From Streptomyces europaeiscabiei (GTDB taxonomy: Bacteria; Actinomycetota; Actinomycetes; Streptomycetales; Streptomycetaceae), in the NCBI RefSeq assembly GCF_036346855.1, contig NZ_CP107841.1, positions 496,001-560,000 of the forward strand: a stretch of DNA of 64,000 nt. The letters are read 5' to 3'. Shown one piece after another: positions 35,318 to 42,905 of the stretch. A model generated the notes under the pieces. That model was not told where the DNA came from. It saw nothing but the letters and a program-made list of their open reading frames with translations, and ran no database searches. Both the position numbers and the translations under genes were made by a program. The number at the start of each line of letters is the position of its first letter. The first letter of the stretch is position 1.

Positions 35318-35342
35318 GTGTGTCCGGACGATTCGCGGGTAT
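35318..35342 (+). promoter_or_regulatory. putative SigB-type promoter for the STAS antagonist
   Basis: GTGT (35318-35321), a 15-bp spacer and GGGTAT (35337-35342) match GNNT-N14-16-GGGTAY. The site lies 82 bp before the GTG start of the antagonist gene and 10 bp after the stop of a SigB-family sigma factor. Positive feedback by that factor is a reasonable inference. Confidence 0.6.
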
Positions 35343-35424
35343 GCGCACGGGCGCATCGCCGGGCGATGCGTGGAATCCGTGAATCGGGGCACCCGTCCCG
35401 ATCGGTAGCGCCTTGGAGGCTCTT

Positions 35425-35829
35425 GTGTCCGTTGCCCAGAATCCCCTGTCGATCAAGGTCGATCTGCCTCGGGACGACGCCGTGCTGCTCACGATCGAGG
35501 GTGAACTGGACATCGACACGGCGACCGAGCTGCAGCATCATCTGGCGAACCAACTGCGGCACGGGCGGCGGCATTTCCTGTTGGACGTGTCGGCCGTCCC
35601 CTTCATGGACTCGTCCGGCATGAACATCATCCTGCGGACGTATCAGGAGGTGCGGCGGATCCCGGGCGGCGTGTACGTCATCGCCCCGGCGCCGGCCGTG
35701 CGGCGAATACTCGATCTCACCGGCGTCAGCCTGACCGTGGCCACGGTGGACAGCGTGGACGAGGCGCTGGCCGCCGTGGACTCCGGGCAGGTCGCCCGGG
35801 ACCCGGACGAACCTCGGGCGGAGGAATAG
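35425..35829 (+). CDS. STAS-domain anti-sigma factor antagonist (RsbV-like)
   Basis: A 134-residue single STAS domain: VLLTIEGELDIDTATELQHH, the phosphorylatable Ser in FMDSSGMNIIL and the C-terminal ILDLTGVSLTVATVDSVDEA. When unphosphorylated, such proteins bind the anti-sigma kinase and free the sigma factor. PP2C phosphatases of this region reactivate them. The GTG at 35425 has GGAGG five bases upstream; an earlier in-frame TTG overlaps that site and is unlikely. It follows a sigma-factor gene by 116 bp with its own SigB-type promoter. The last 20 residues are acidic and unconserved. Confidence 0.88.
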   Translation: MSVAQNPLSIKVDLPRDDAVLLTIEGELDIDTATELQHHLANQLRHGRRHFLLDVSAVPFMDSSGMNIILRTYQEVRRIPGGVYVIAPAPAVRRILDLTGVSLTVATVDSVDEALAAVDSGQVARDPDEPRAEE

Positions 35830-35836
35830 CCGCTGT

Positions 35837-35883
35837 CGACGCGCCGACGGGCAGGGCCACTTGGCCTGAACGTCGGCGCGACG
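35837..35883. terminator. nested hairpin between convergent genes
   Basis: CGCGCCGAC (35840-35848) pairs perfectly with GTCGGCGCG (35872-35880). Inside, GCCA-type arms at 35852-35859 and 35862-35868 extend the structure. It follows the antagonist stop by a few bases and is 125 bp from the 3' end of the facing MarR gene, fitting a terminator. Confidence 0.6.
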
Positions 35884-35899
35884 GGTGCACGCATCGCCA

Positions 35900-35921
35900 A
35901 TAGTTGCCGTTTGACAACTAT
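35900..35921. promoter_or_regulatory. inverted repeat with a consensus -35 hexamer
   Basis: ATAGTTG (35900-35906) and CAACTAT (35915-35921) are exact complements eight bases apart, a spacing and AT content typical of MarR-type operators. The spacer and right arm contain TTGACA (35911-35916), a perfect -35 hexamer reading rightwards, though no good -10 follows. It is not upstream of any annotated gene start. Confidence 0.5.
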
Positions 35922-36007
35922 GGCCGGAAAGCAACAGAGTGAGCCGGGTCAAGAGTGTGGGAAGGGCTGGGGATGAGACTGTCGGACCGGGACCGGGTCG
36001 GCCGCGG

Positions 36008-36481
36008 TCACGCGCTCCGGGCGTCGGTGGCGTCGCCCTCGTGGATCTGCGCCGCCGCGGCGGCGCAGAACGCCTCCAGCCCCTCCAGCAGAGCGGTCCG
36101 CTTCGTGGTGGGCATCTGCTCCAGCACCGACCGCAGGGCGCGTTCACGGCGGGCACGCAGGTCCACCAGGAAGGCCTGTCCGCGTCGGCTCAGCCGCAGA
36201 CACAGCTCGCGCCTGCTGGCCGTGCTGGCGTGGCGTTCCACGAAGCCCACGGCTTCCAGACGGTCGCACAGCCGGCTGGTGGAGGGCGGCGTGGAGCCGA
36301 GGGCGTCGGCGAGCATCCGCAGGTTGATGCCGTCGTTGTGCTCCAGGATGAAGAGCACGCGGATCTGGGAGGCGGACACCGGAGCCGTCGAGGCGCGCCC
36401 CCACAGGACCTCCAGCAGCTCGGCCGCCTCGGAGGTCACCCGCGCCACCTCGTCCGGCCGCTGGTTGGGGGAGGAAGTCAC
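36008..36481 (-). CDS. MarR-family transcriptional regulator
   Basis: A 157-residue winged-helix regulator. The helix-turn-helix is LRMLADALGSTPPSTSRLCD followed by RLEAVGFVERHASTASRREL, the wing. It is divergent from the stressosome operon (start 36545, 63 bp away) and probably regulates it. A second MarR protein at the other end of that operon shares the STSRLCDRLEA-like recognition helix, so they are paralogues. The GTG at 36481 is the only reasonable start; no strong ribosome site is seen. A palindrome with MarR-like symmetry lies just beyond its 3' end, oddly placed. Confidence 0.83.
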   Translation of the reverse strand: MTSSPNQRPDEVARVTSEAAELLEVLWGRASTAPVSASQIRVLFILEHNDGINLRMLADALGSTPPSTSRLCDRLEAVGFVERHASTASRRELCLRLSRRGQAFLVDLRARRERALRSVLEQMPTTKRTALLEGLEAFCAAAAAQIHEGDATDARSA

Positions 36482-36544
36482 GGGCCCACTCTTCCAGGCA
36501 TCTCGAACACTGTCAGCTGTGGAAAGAATGGCGTATCCGACATC

Positions 36545-37732
36545 GTGAACAGATTCGTGGCAGCCGAACGGGCGCTTCGCTCCGCTGCTCCGCACCACCT
36601 GCTGGACGCACTCCGCGCCGTACTGGGCGACGACGACTGGTCGGCGCGGGAGGTGGAGCTCTACCTGGCCGACTACTCGCTCACCGCGCTGCGGCCCGTG
36701 TCCACGCGCCCCGGCGAGCCGGAACCGCTGCCGATGCACGGCGGTCCGACCGGCCGGGCGTTCGGGGCACAGGAGCCGTACGTGGAGGAGCGCGGCGACG
36801 GCCGGGTGCGGGTGCATCTGCCGGTCACCGTGCGCGGCGACCGGCTGGGCGTGCTGCGTCTGACGCTGCCGTCCGCCGCGCACGCAGAGGACCGCCTCGC
36901 CGAACTGGCGGAGCTGGCCGTGGTGCTGGGGCACGAGTTGGTCGTCGCGGAGCGGGACACCGATGTGTACGTCCGGGCGCGTCGCTCCAGCCGGCTGACG
37001 CTGGCGGCGGAGATGCAGTGGCAGCTGCTGCCGGGCCGTTCCTCCACCCGGCCCGAGTACGCGCTCGGCGGCCAACTGGAGCCCGCCTACGACATCTTCG
37101 GCGACAACTTCGACTGGTCCGCCGACGCCGACCGGCTGATGCTGTACATCACCAACGGCATGGGTGAGGGCATCGAGGCCTCCCTGCTGACCAATCTGGG
37201 CATCAACGCGCTGCGCAACGCCCGCCGGGCCGGCCTCCCCATCGCCGACCAGGCGGCCCTGGCCGACCAGGCCGTCCACGCCCAGTACGGCGGGGCCCTC
37301 CATCTGTCGGTGCTCCTGCTGGATCTGGACCTGGCCACCGGGCGCCTGGCCATCGTCGACGCGGGCTCCCCCCGCATGCTCCTGCTGCGCGACGGGGCGG
37401 TCGCCACGGTCGCCCTGGACGCCCAGCTGCCGCTGGGCATGTTCGAGGAAACGGACTACACCGTGCAGGAGTTGACGATCGAACCGGGAGACCGGCTCGT
37501 CTTCGTCAGCGACGGGGTGTACTCCGTCGCCACGCCCGGCGGGGAGACGTACGGGGAACGGGCCCTGGCCCGCGCGGTCAACGCCACGCGTCTGCTGCCC
37601 GCCGCCGATGTACCCGGCGCGGTGCTCAGGGAGCTCTCCGGCCACCGTGGCACACCCGTGGCGGACGACGACGCGCTCGTGGTCTGTCTCGACTGGTTCG
37701 GCCGGGGGGAGGCCGGCCGGTCCCACCGATGA
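36545..37732 (+). CDS. PP2C-like phosphatase family protein with altered metal site
   Basis: A 395-residue protein. Residues about 1-150 form an unrecognised, possibly GAF-like, sensory region. The rest is a SpoIIE/PP2C fold: MQWQLLPGRS, FGDNFDWSAD, ITNGMGEGIEASLLTNL, VDAGSPRML, FVSDGVYSV and DDDALVVCLDWF. The Asp of the usual D-x-x-G-x-G metal motif is Asn in TNGMGEG; I recall this same motif from other Streptomyces members, so it may be a family trait. The enzyme may have altered or no phosphatase activity. It is the first gene of the stressosome operon; GTG 36545 is used, but GTG 36557 is possible and neither has a good ribosome site. It overlaps an in-frame ATG of the next gene. Confidence 0.82.
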   Translation: MNRFVAAERALRSAAPHHLLDALRAVLGDDDWSAREVELYLADYSLTALRPVSTRPGEPEPLPMHGGPTGRAFGAQEPYVEERGDGRVRVHLPVTVRGDRLGVLRLTLPSAAHAEDRLAELAELAVVLGHELVVAERDTDVYVRARRSSRLTLAAEMQWQLLPGRSSTRPEYALGGQLEPAYDIFGDNFDWSADADRLMLYITNGMGEGIEASLLTNLGINALRNARRAGLPIADQAALADQAVHAQYGGALHLSVLLLDLDLATGRLAIVDAGSPRMLLLRDGAVATVALDAQLPLGMFEETDYTVQELTIEPGDRLVFVSDGVYSVATPGGETYGERALARAVNATRLLPAADVPGAVLRELSGHRGTPVADDDALVVCLDWFGRGEAGRSHR

Positions 37733-37791
37733 GTTCGCCCACCAGTCGTTTCCCGAAGAGGGGAGGCGCACCAGGACGTGAGGAGAGACCC

Positions 37792-38691
37792 GTGCCGGAA
37801 CAGGACACGGCAGGACCGCAGTTGGCACCGGCGCAGGAGGTGGCGGAGTTCCTGCGCAACCGCCAGGAACAGATCGCTCAGCGCTGGGCCGACGCGGCGC
37901 TGTTTCGCACCGTGTTCACCCACTCGCGGGACGAGGCGGTGGAGGCGGGCCGGGCGGTCGTGGACGCGCTCGCCGCCGTGGCCGCCGCGGACAGCGTCGA
38001 GGACGCGGAGTCCGGCGGCTTCCATGTCGTACGCGAGCAGCTCGCGCGGACGGCCGCCTCCCGGGCGCGGGCCGGTTCCACCGTCACGCAGATCTCCGCC
38101 GAGGTGGACGCGCTGCGGCCGCCCGTCACCGAACTGCTGGTCGCCGAGTTCGCCGCCGCGCCGGCCACGCACCTGCGTGAGTGCACCACGACACTGACGG
38201 TCCTGATGGGCACCCTGCGTCTGGTGGTGCTGGAGACGGCTCTCAACGAGGGCGAGGAGCTCATCCACCGGCAGCGCCTGCAGCTGATGGAGGTCGCCAC
38301 GCCGGTGATCAGCCTGTGGGAGGGGATCGTCGCCGTCCCCCTGATCGGCACACTGGACAGCGCGCGCAGCCAGGTGGTGATGGAGCGGCTCCTCGACGCG
38401 ATCGTCGAGCAGCACGCCCGGTTCGCCATCCTGGACATCACCGGGGTCCCGACCGTCGACTCACTGGTGGCCCAGCACCTCATGAAGACCGTGGCGGCGG
38501 CGCGGCTGATGGGAGCCGAGTGCATCGTCTCCGGCATCCGGCCGCCGATCGCGCAGACCATCGTCCACCTGGGCATCGACCTCAGCTCGGTGCTCACGCG
38601 GACGAGCCTCGCGGACGCCCTGGCCTACGCGCTGCGGAAGCTGGGCACGGACATCGTGTCCCGTGACGGCGCCGGTTCGGGGCGCAGGTGA
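37792..38691 (+). CDS. rsbR: RsbR-type stressosome protein
   Basis: A 299-residue stressosome scaffold/sensor. The N-terminal about 165 residues are an all-helical RsbR-type (RsbRD-like) sensory domain (AEFLRNRQEQIAQRWADAAL). The C-terminal STAS domain runs VATPVISLWEGIVAVPLIGT, DITGVPTVDSLVAQHLMKT (Ser224 at the phosphorylation position) and GAECIVSGIRPPIAQTIVHL. RsbR, RsbS and RsbT build the icosahedral stressosome that releases RsbT on stress. GTG 37792 has AGGAGAG at five bases. ATG 37729, overlapping the previous stop, is the alternative and would add 21 residues. The stop overlaps the RsbS start (GTGA). Confidence 0.86.
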   Translation: MPEQDTAGPQLAPAQEVAEFLRNRQEQIAQRWADAALFRTVFTHSRDEAVEAGRAVVDALAAVAAADSVEDAESGGFHVVREQLARTAASRARAGSTVTQISAEVDALRPPVTELLVAEFAAAPATHLRECTTTLTVLMGTLRLVVLETALNEGEELIHRQRLQLMEVATPVISLWEGIVAVPLIGTLDSARSQVVMERLLDAIVEQHARFAILDITGVPTVDSLVAQHLMKTVAAARLMGAECIVSGIRPPIAQTIVHLGIDLSSVLTRTSLADALAYALRKLGTDIVSRDGAGSGRR

Positions 38692-39128
38692 GCGGCGATC
38701 TCTTCGCCGCGTACGGCGGTCCGTCCCCGTACGGGGCTCCCGTACCGGTACTCAGGCTCGGCAACGTGCTCCTGGTGTCACTCCAGGGCGATCTGCACGA
38801 CGGCGCGGCGGAACAGCTCCAGCAGGACATCAGCGCCACCGTCGCGCGCAGCGGCGCCACGGGTGTGATCATCGACCTCTCCGGTGTGGAGATGGTCGAC
38901 TCGTTCCTGGGCCGGGTGCTCGGCGACATCGCCGCCCAGACGAGTCTGCTCGCCGCCGGAACGGTGGTGGCGGGCATGCGTCCGGCCGTGGCGATCACGC
39001 TGGTGGAGCTGGGGCTCACCCTGCCGGGACTGCGTACCGCGCTCAGCACCGAGGACGCGCTGCGCCTCCTCGGCGAACCGGACCCGACCTTCCCCCACCG
39101 AGTCCACGCCCGCCAGGAGAGTCCGTGA
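38688..39128 (+). CDS. rsbS: RsbS-type stressosome STAS protein
   Basis: A 146-residue single STAS domain of the RsbS type: VPVLRLGNVLLVSLQGDLHD and VIIDLSGVEMVDSFLGRVLG, with Ser72 at the site phosphorylated by RsbT. It is slightly longer than B. subtilis RsbS (about 120) because of a C-terminal tail. It is coupled at both ends: GTGA overlap with rsbR and TGATG overlap with the RsbT-like kinase. It is the core stressosome subunit that sequesters the kinase. Confidence 0.88.
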   Translation: MSGDLFAAYGGPSPYGAPVPVLRLGNVLLVSLQGDLHDGAAEQLQQDISATVARSGATGVIIDLSGVEMVDSFLGRVLGDIAAQTSLLAAGTVVAGMRPAVAITLVELGLTLPGLRTALSTEDALRLLGEPDPTFPHRVHARQESP

Positions 39129-39568
39129 TGCAGACCGCCGGCGGCATCTCCGCCTGCCTGCCGATCCACTCGGACCTCGATCTGGTGTGGGTACGTCAGC
39201 ATGTGCGGCAGGCGGCCGCCCAGCTCGGCTTCGGTCTGGTCGATCAGACCAAACTGGTCACCGCGGCCAGCGAGCTGGCCCGCAACACCCTGGTCCACGG
39301 CGGCGGCGGCCAGATGGAGTGCACTCCTGTCGACAGGGGCGGCGCGCGGGGGCTGCGGCTGTCGTTCAGCGACGAAGGGCCCGGTATCCCGGACCTCGAC
39401 CAGGCCCTCGTCGACGGCTACACCTCAGGCGAGGGCCTCGGGATGGGGCTGGGCGGCTCCCGGCGGCTGGTCCACGACTTCGCGATCGACAGTCGCCCCG
39501 GCTCGGGCACCACGGTCACCGTGACGTCCTGGCTTTCGGGTGCGCCGCGCCCGCGCGAGGAGCGGTGA
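39128..39568 (+). CDS. rsbT: RsbT-type switch kinase
   Basis: A 146-residue HATPase_c protein. The N box reads TAASELARNTLVHGGGG, the G1 box is DEGPGIPD, and G2 is SGEGLGMGLGGSRRLVHDF, the typical RsbT layout rather than RsbW. RsbT phosphorylates RsbR and RsbS and, once released from the complex, activates the RsbU phosphatase. Its ATG shares a base with the rsbS stop and its own stop overlaps the next ATG, so the four proteins should be made in fixed ratio. Confidence 0.88.
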   Translation: MQTAGGISACLPIHSDLDLVWVRQHVRQAAAQLGFGLVDQTKLVTAASELARNTLVHGGGGQMECTPVDRGGARGLRLSFSDEGPGIPDLDQALVDGYTSGEGLGMGLGGSRRLVHDFAIDSRPGSGTTVTVTSWLSGAPRPREER

Positions 39569-40638
39569 TGCCGCGCGTCTGGGAGGTTCCGGTGCACGAC
39601 TCGACCCGGGTGCGCGACGCCCGGGTGGCCGCCGAGGCCGCGGCTGCGCGGGCCGGGCTGGACGAGGAACGCGCCGCCGGCTGTGCGCTGGTGGCCACCG
39701 AGCTGGCGACCAATCTGCTCAAGCACGCCGGTGGGGGGCTGATCCTGCTGGACGTCGTCTCCCGCCCCGCGCCGGAGCGGCCGGACGGCGCGGCCCCCAT
39801 GGTGCAGATCGTGGCGATCGACCACGGGCCGGGGATGCGCGACGTGGCGGGCGCGCTGCGCGACGGTTTCTCGACGACGTCCTCGCTCGGCGCGGGCCTC
39901 GGCACCTGCCGACGGGTCGCCGACGACTTCGACCTGCACAGCACGGTCGGCCGGGGCACCATCGCCCTGGCGCGGCTCGGCGCCCGGCCGGGCCGCCGCG
40001 GCGGCCCGGCGTCCTCCTCCGCCCCGGCCGTGCGCGCCGGAGGCGTCAACGTCCCCTTCGCCGGCGCGGAGTTCTCCGGCGACGCCTGGGCGTGGGTCCA
40101 GAAGGACGGCCTCACCACGCTGATGCTCGCCGACGGCCTGGGCCACGGGCTGGCGGCGGCCCGTGCCTCCTCCGCGGCGGTCGAGCAGCTGTACCGCGCG
40201 CCCGAGCTGCCTCCCGCGCACCTGCTGCGCCGGCTGGAGGGCGCGCTGCGCGACACCCGGGGTGCGGCCGTCGCCGTCGCCCAGCTCGACGTCGCCGCAG
40301 GCAGGTTGCTGTTCGCCGGCATCGGCAACATCGGCGCGCGGCTGCGCACCGGCGCGACCTGGCAGCCGTTGCTGTCGCGGCCCGGCATAGTCGGCGCCCA
40401 CCGGGCCGCCCGTCTCCCACAGCACGAGGCGGCCTGGGGGGAAGACTGCCTGCTCGTGCTGCACAGTGACGGCCTGCCCAGCCGCTGGAGTCCGGGCCCC
40501 GCCGCCCACAGCACCTCCCTCGACCCCGCTGTGATCGCCGCCGTGATCGTGCGTGACGCGAGCAGCCCCGCCCGGCCGGTACGCGACGACACCTCCGTCG
40601 CCGTACTGAGCCCCTCCCCGCCGGACCGCCTCCCATGA
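39568..40638 (+). CDS. kinase-phosphatase fusion, RsbX-like (HATPase-PP2C)
   Basis: A 356-residue bifunctional protein. Residues about 5-135 are a HATPase_c domain (VATELATNLLKHAGGGL, DHGPGMRDV, SLGAGLGTCRRV). Residues about 160-350 are a PP2C domain of the RsbX type: LADGLGHGLAAARAS, GIGNIGARLR, LHSDGLPSRW and RDDTSVAVLS. RsbX dephosphorylates RsbR and RsbS to reset the stressosome; the attached kinase domain lets one chain both add and remove phosphate. The ATG overlaps the rsbT stop, and its stop overlaps the next start (ATGA). This fused form is common in actinobacterial rsb operons. Confidence 0.85.
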   Translation: MPRVWEVPVHDSTRVRDARVAAEAAAARAGLDEERAAGCALVATELATNLLKHAGGGLILLDVVSRPAPERPDGAAPMVQIVAIDHGPGMRDVAGALRDGFSTTSSLGAGLGTCRRVADDFDLHSTVGRGTIALARLGARPGRRGGPASSSAPAVRAGGVNVPFAGAEFSGDAWAWVQKDGLTTLMLADGLGHGLAAARASSAAVEQLYRAPELPPAHLLRRLEGALRDTRGAAVAVAQLDVAAGRLLFAGIGNIGARLRTGATWQPLLSRPGIVGAHRAARLPQHEAAWGEDCLLVLHSDGLPSRWSPGPAAHSTSLDPAVIAAVIVRDASSPARPVRDDTSVAVLSPSPPDRLP

Positions 40639-42380
40639 CCCGTACCTGGCATGTCAGTTCCGTCATCGACGCCGCTCGGGCCCGTATCGCCACCGCGCGG
40701 CTGGCCACCGCGCACGGGGTCTCCGCGACCGACCGGACGCGGCTGGTGTCCGTGCTCACCGCGCAGCTGCGGCAGTGCCTCACGAAGGGGGGCGCGTGGC
40801 TGCTGACCGCGCGGGCCACGACGGCGCGGCCCGGCGGCAGCCGGTTCCTGGTCGAGGTGACGTCGGCGAACCGGCGGCCGGGCGAGTTCCGGCAGCCCTG
40901 GCGGCTCACGGTCGCCTGCTCGCAGGAGGGCCGCCTGCCGGACAGCGAGCATGTGCCCGGCGATCCGGTGACGCTCGCGGAAGCCCTGTTCGGGGCCGAC
41001 GAGGACGCCGCGCTGCTGCTGGAGAAGCTCGACGAGCAGGAGGCCCTGGTCGCGTTCCACCGCGAGGAACTCCACCAGACCAACCAGGGGGTCCTGGCCC
41101 TGCACGCCGAGCTGGACGCGGCCGGGCGCGCGCAGCGCGAACTCTTCGCCGCCGAGCAGAAGGCCCGCGAGGAGGCCGAGAACGCGCGCGGCCGGCTCAC
41201 CTTCCTCGCCGACGCCAGCGCCGCCCTGACCGCGTCCCTCAACCCCGACGCGATCGTGCGGCTGCTGCCCACCCTCCTGGTGCCCCGGTACGCCCGCACC
41301 GCCGACGTATGGCTGTTCGACGGGGAGGACGACGTGGCCCGTGGCGGCCCGCGACCGGCCGCCGCCGTCGTCGCGGCCCGCCGCGGGCGCCCCCAGTACG
41401 CCGCCGACCACCCCGGCGGGCTGCCCGGAGTCGACGACCAGCCGCCCTCGGCGCTCGACCCCGGCCGGCCGCTGCTGTGCGTACCCCTGATGACCCGGCG
41501 CGCGCCCCTGGGCGTGCTGACGCTGTCACCGCCGGACGACGAGCGCTGGGACGCCGACGACGCCTTCATGCTGATCGAGCTGGCCCGGCGGGCCGGTGTC
41601 GCCCTGGAGAACGCCCGGCGTTTCGAGCACAACCGCGACATCGCCGAGACCCTGCAGCGCGCCCTGCTCACCGAGCTGCCCACCACTCCGGGGCTGCGGC
41701 TGGCCGCGCGCTATCTGCCGGCCACCCGGGGCCTGAACATCGGCGGCGACTGGTACGACGCCTTCCGCCAGCCCGACGGCAGTCTGATCACCGTCATCGG
41801 CGACGTCACCGGGCACGGTCTGCGCGCCGCGGTGATGATGAGCCAGTTGCGGACCGCTTTGCGCGCGTACGCCGTCGACGGCAAGACCCCCGGCCAGCTC
41901 CTCACCCGTCTCCATCTGTTCCTGCACCATCTACAGCCCGACCTGTACGCCACCGCCGTCATCGCCCGGTTCCATCCGCGGGAGCCCACCCTCACCTGGG
42001 CCGCCGCGGGGCATCCGCCGCCGGTGCTGCGCGCACCCGACGGGCGGGTGCGCATCCTGGACGCCAAGCCCGGCGCGATGCTCGGCATCCCCCTCCATCA
42101 GGAGATCGCCGACCACACCGTCCCGCTGCCGCCCGGCTCGACCCTGGCGCTCTACACGGACGGACTGGTGGAACGTCGCGCCCAGGGCATCGACCCGGGC
42201 ATCGACCGGTTGGCGTCCGCCCTCGAAGCGCTCCCGCCCGCCGCGCTCGACGACGATCTCCAGGATTCCGCCGACCAACTCCTCCATCCGCTGCTGGACG
42301 AAGAGCACGAGGACGACGTGTGCCTGCTGCTCTGCCATGTACACAGCGACGCCGGTCACATCACGGCACGGCCCGGCTGA
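40635..42380 (+). CDS. RsbU-type PP2C phosphatase with coiled coil and GAF-like domain
   Basis: A 581-residue output phosphatase. The first about 115 residues resemble a degenerate RsbT/HATPase-like module (ATDRTRLVSVLTAQLRQCL). A charged coiled coil runs about 130-190 (EALVAFHREELHQTNQGV), followed by a GAF-like region (about 200-325) and a full PP2C domain (about 340-570) with GGDWYDAF, IGDVTGHGLRAAVM, AAGHPPP, YTDGLVER and EDDVCLLL. It would dephosphorylate a STAS antagonist once activated by the RsbT-type kinase and so set off the sigma cascade. It ends the stressosome operon and its last 20 bp overlap the 3' end of the convergent MarR gene. Confidence 0.88.
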   Translation: MTRTWHVSSVIDAARARIATARLATAHGVSATDRTRLVSVLTAQLRQCLTKGGAWLLTARATTARPGGSRFLVEVTSANRRPGEFRQPWRLTVACSQEGRLPDSEHVPGDPVTLAEALFGADEDAALLLEKLDEQEALVAFHREELHQTNQGVLALHAELDAAGRAQRELFAAEQKAREEAENARGRLTFLADASAALTASLNPDAIVRLLPTLLVPRYARTADVWLFDGEDDVARGGPRPAAAVVAARRGRPQYAADHPGGLPGVDDQPPSALDPGRPLLCVPLMTRRAPLGVLTLSPPDDERWDADDAFMLIELARRAGVALENARRFEHNRDIAETLQRALLTELPTTPGLRLAARYLPATRGLNIGGDWYDAFRQPDGSLITVIGDVTGHGLRAAVMMSQLRTALRAYAVDGKTPGQLLTRLHLFLHHLQPDLYATAVIARFHPREPTLTWAAAGHPPPVLRAPDGRVRILDAKPGAMLGIPLHQEIADHTVPLPPGSTLALYTDGLVERRAQGIDPGIDRLASALEALPPAALDDDLQDSADQLLHPLLDEEHEDDVCLLLCHVHSDAGHITARPG

Positions 42381-42798
42381 CGATTCCCCCCAGGATCCGC
42401 AGTACCTGCTCGACCCGTGCACGCTCGGCCGGTGACATCGTCGCCAGGGCGTCGGTGAGATGCCCCGACAGCCGTTCGGTGACGTCCGCGAGAAACCCGT
42501 GTCCGCGCTCCGTGACCACCAGACGCACCTCGCGCCGGTCGCCGTGGCGGACGCACCGCTGGAGCAGGCCGGCCGCTTCGAGCCGGTCGCAGAGCCGGCT
42601 GGCCGTGGGCAGGCCCACCCCGAGCTGCTCGGCCAGGGCCGTCAGATTCAGCTCGGGCCGCCGACGCACCGCTCGGAGTGCCAGGATCTGTCTCGGGGAC
42701 AGCCGCGGAGTGACGTCCTCGACGGCCGAGAACCACAGCGGCACCAGGTTCTCCACGGCGTCGAGAAGCTGTTGGTCGAAGTCGTGGGGGCCCGTCAT
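42361..42798 (-). CDS. MarR-family transcriptional regulator
   Basis: A 145-residue winged-helix regulator: RRRPELNLTALAEQLGVG, PTASRLCDRLEAAGLLQR and GDRREVRLVVTERGHGFL. It resembles the MarR protein at the other end of the stressosome operon. The 3' end overlaps the convergent phosphatase gene by 20 bp, so antisense interference is possible. MarR proteins typically respond to phenolic ligands or oxidation; this one has a single Cys (in QRCVRHGD), which could be redox-active. No operator was found near its start at 42798. Confidence 0.84.
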   Translation of the reverse strand: MTGPHDFDQQLLDAVENLVPLWFSAVEDVTPRLSPRQILALRAVRRRPELNLTALAEQLGVGLPTASRLCDRLEAAGLLQRCVRHGDRREVRLVVTERGHGFLADVTERLSGHLTDALATMSPAERARVEQVLRILGGIVSRAVP

Positions 42799-42905
42799 GC
42801 GGGGGGCCTACCCGAAGCGCCCGGGAGTACACGGCCTGCACCGCACGCTCCCGCGTCGCCCGCGCCGGGCAGTGCCGGGGCTGGTGCGGAGGGCGAGCGC
42901 GCCCG

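Noticed and set aside
36008..37828. A 606-codon minus-strand frame spanning the MarR gene and the phosphatase
   Set aside because: Only the last 157 codons (the MarR protein) look coding. The rest is antisense to a conserved PP2C gene, so the MarR start at 36481 was used.
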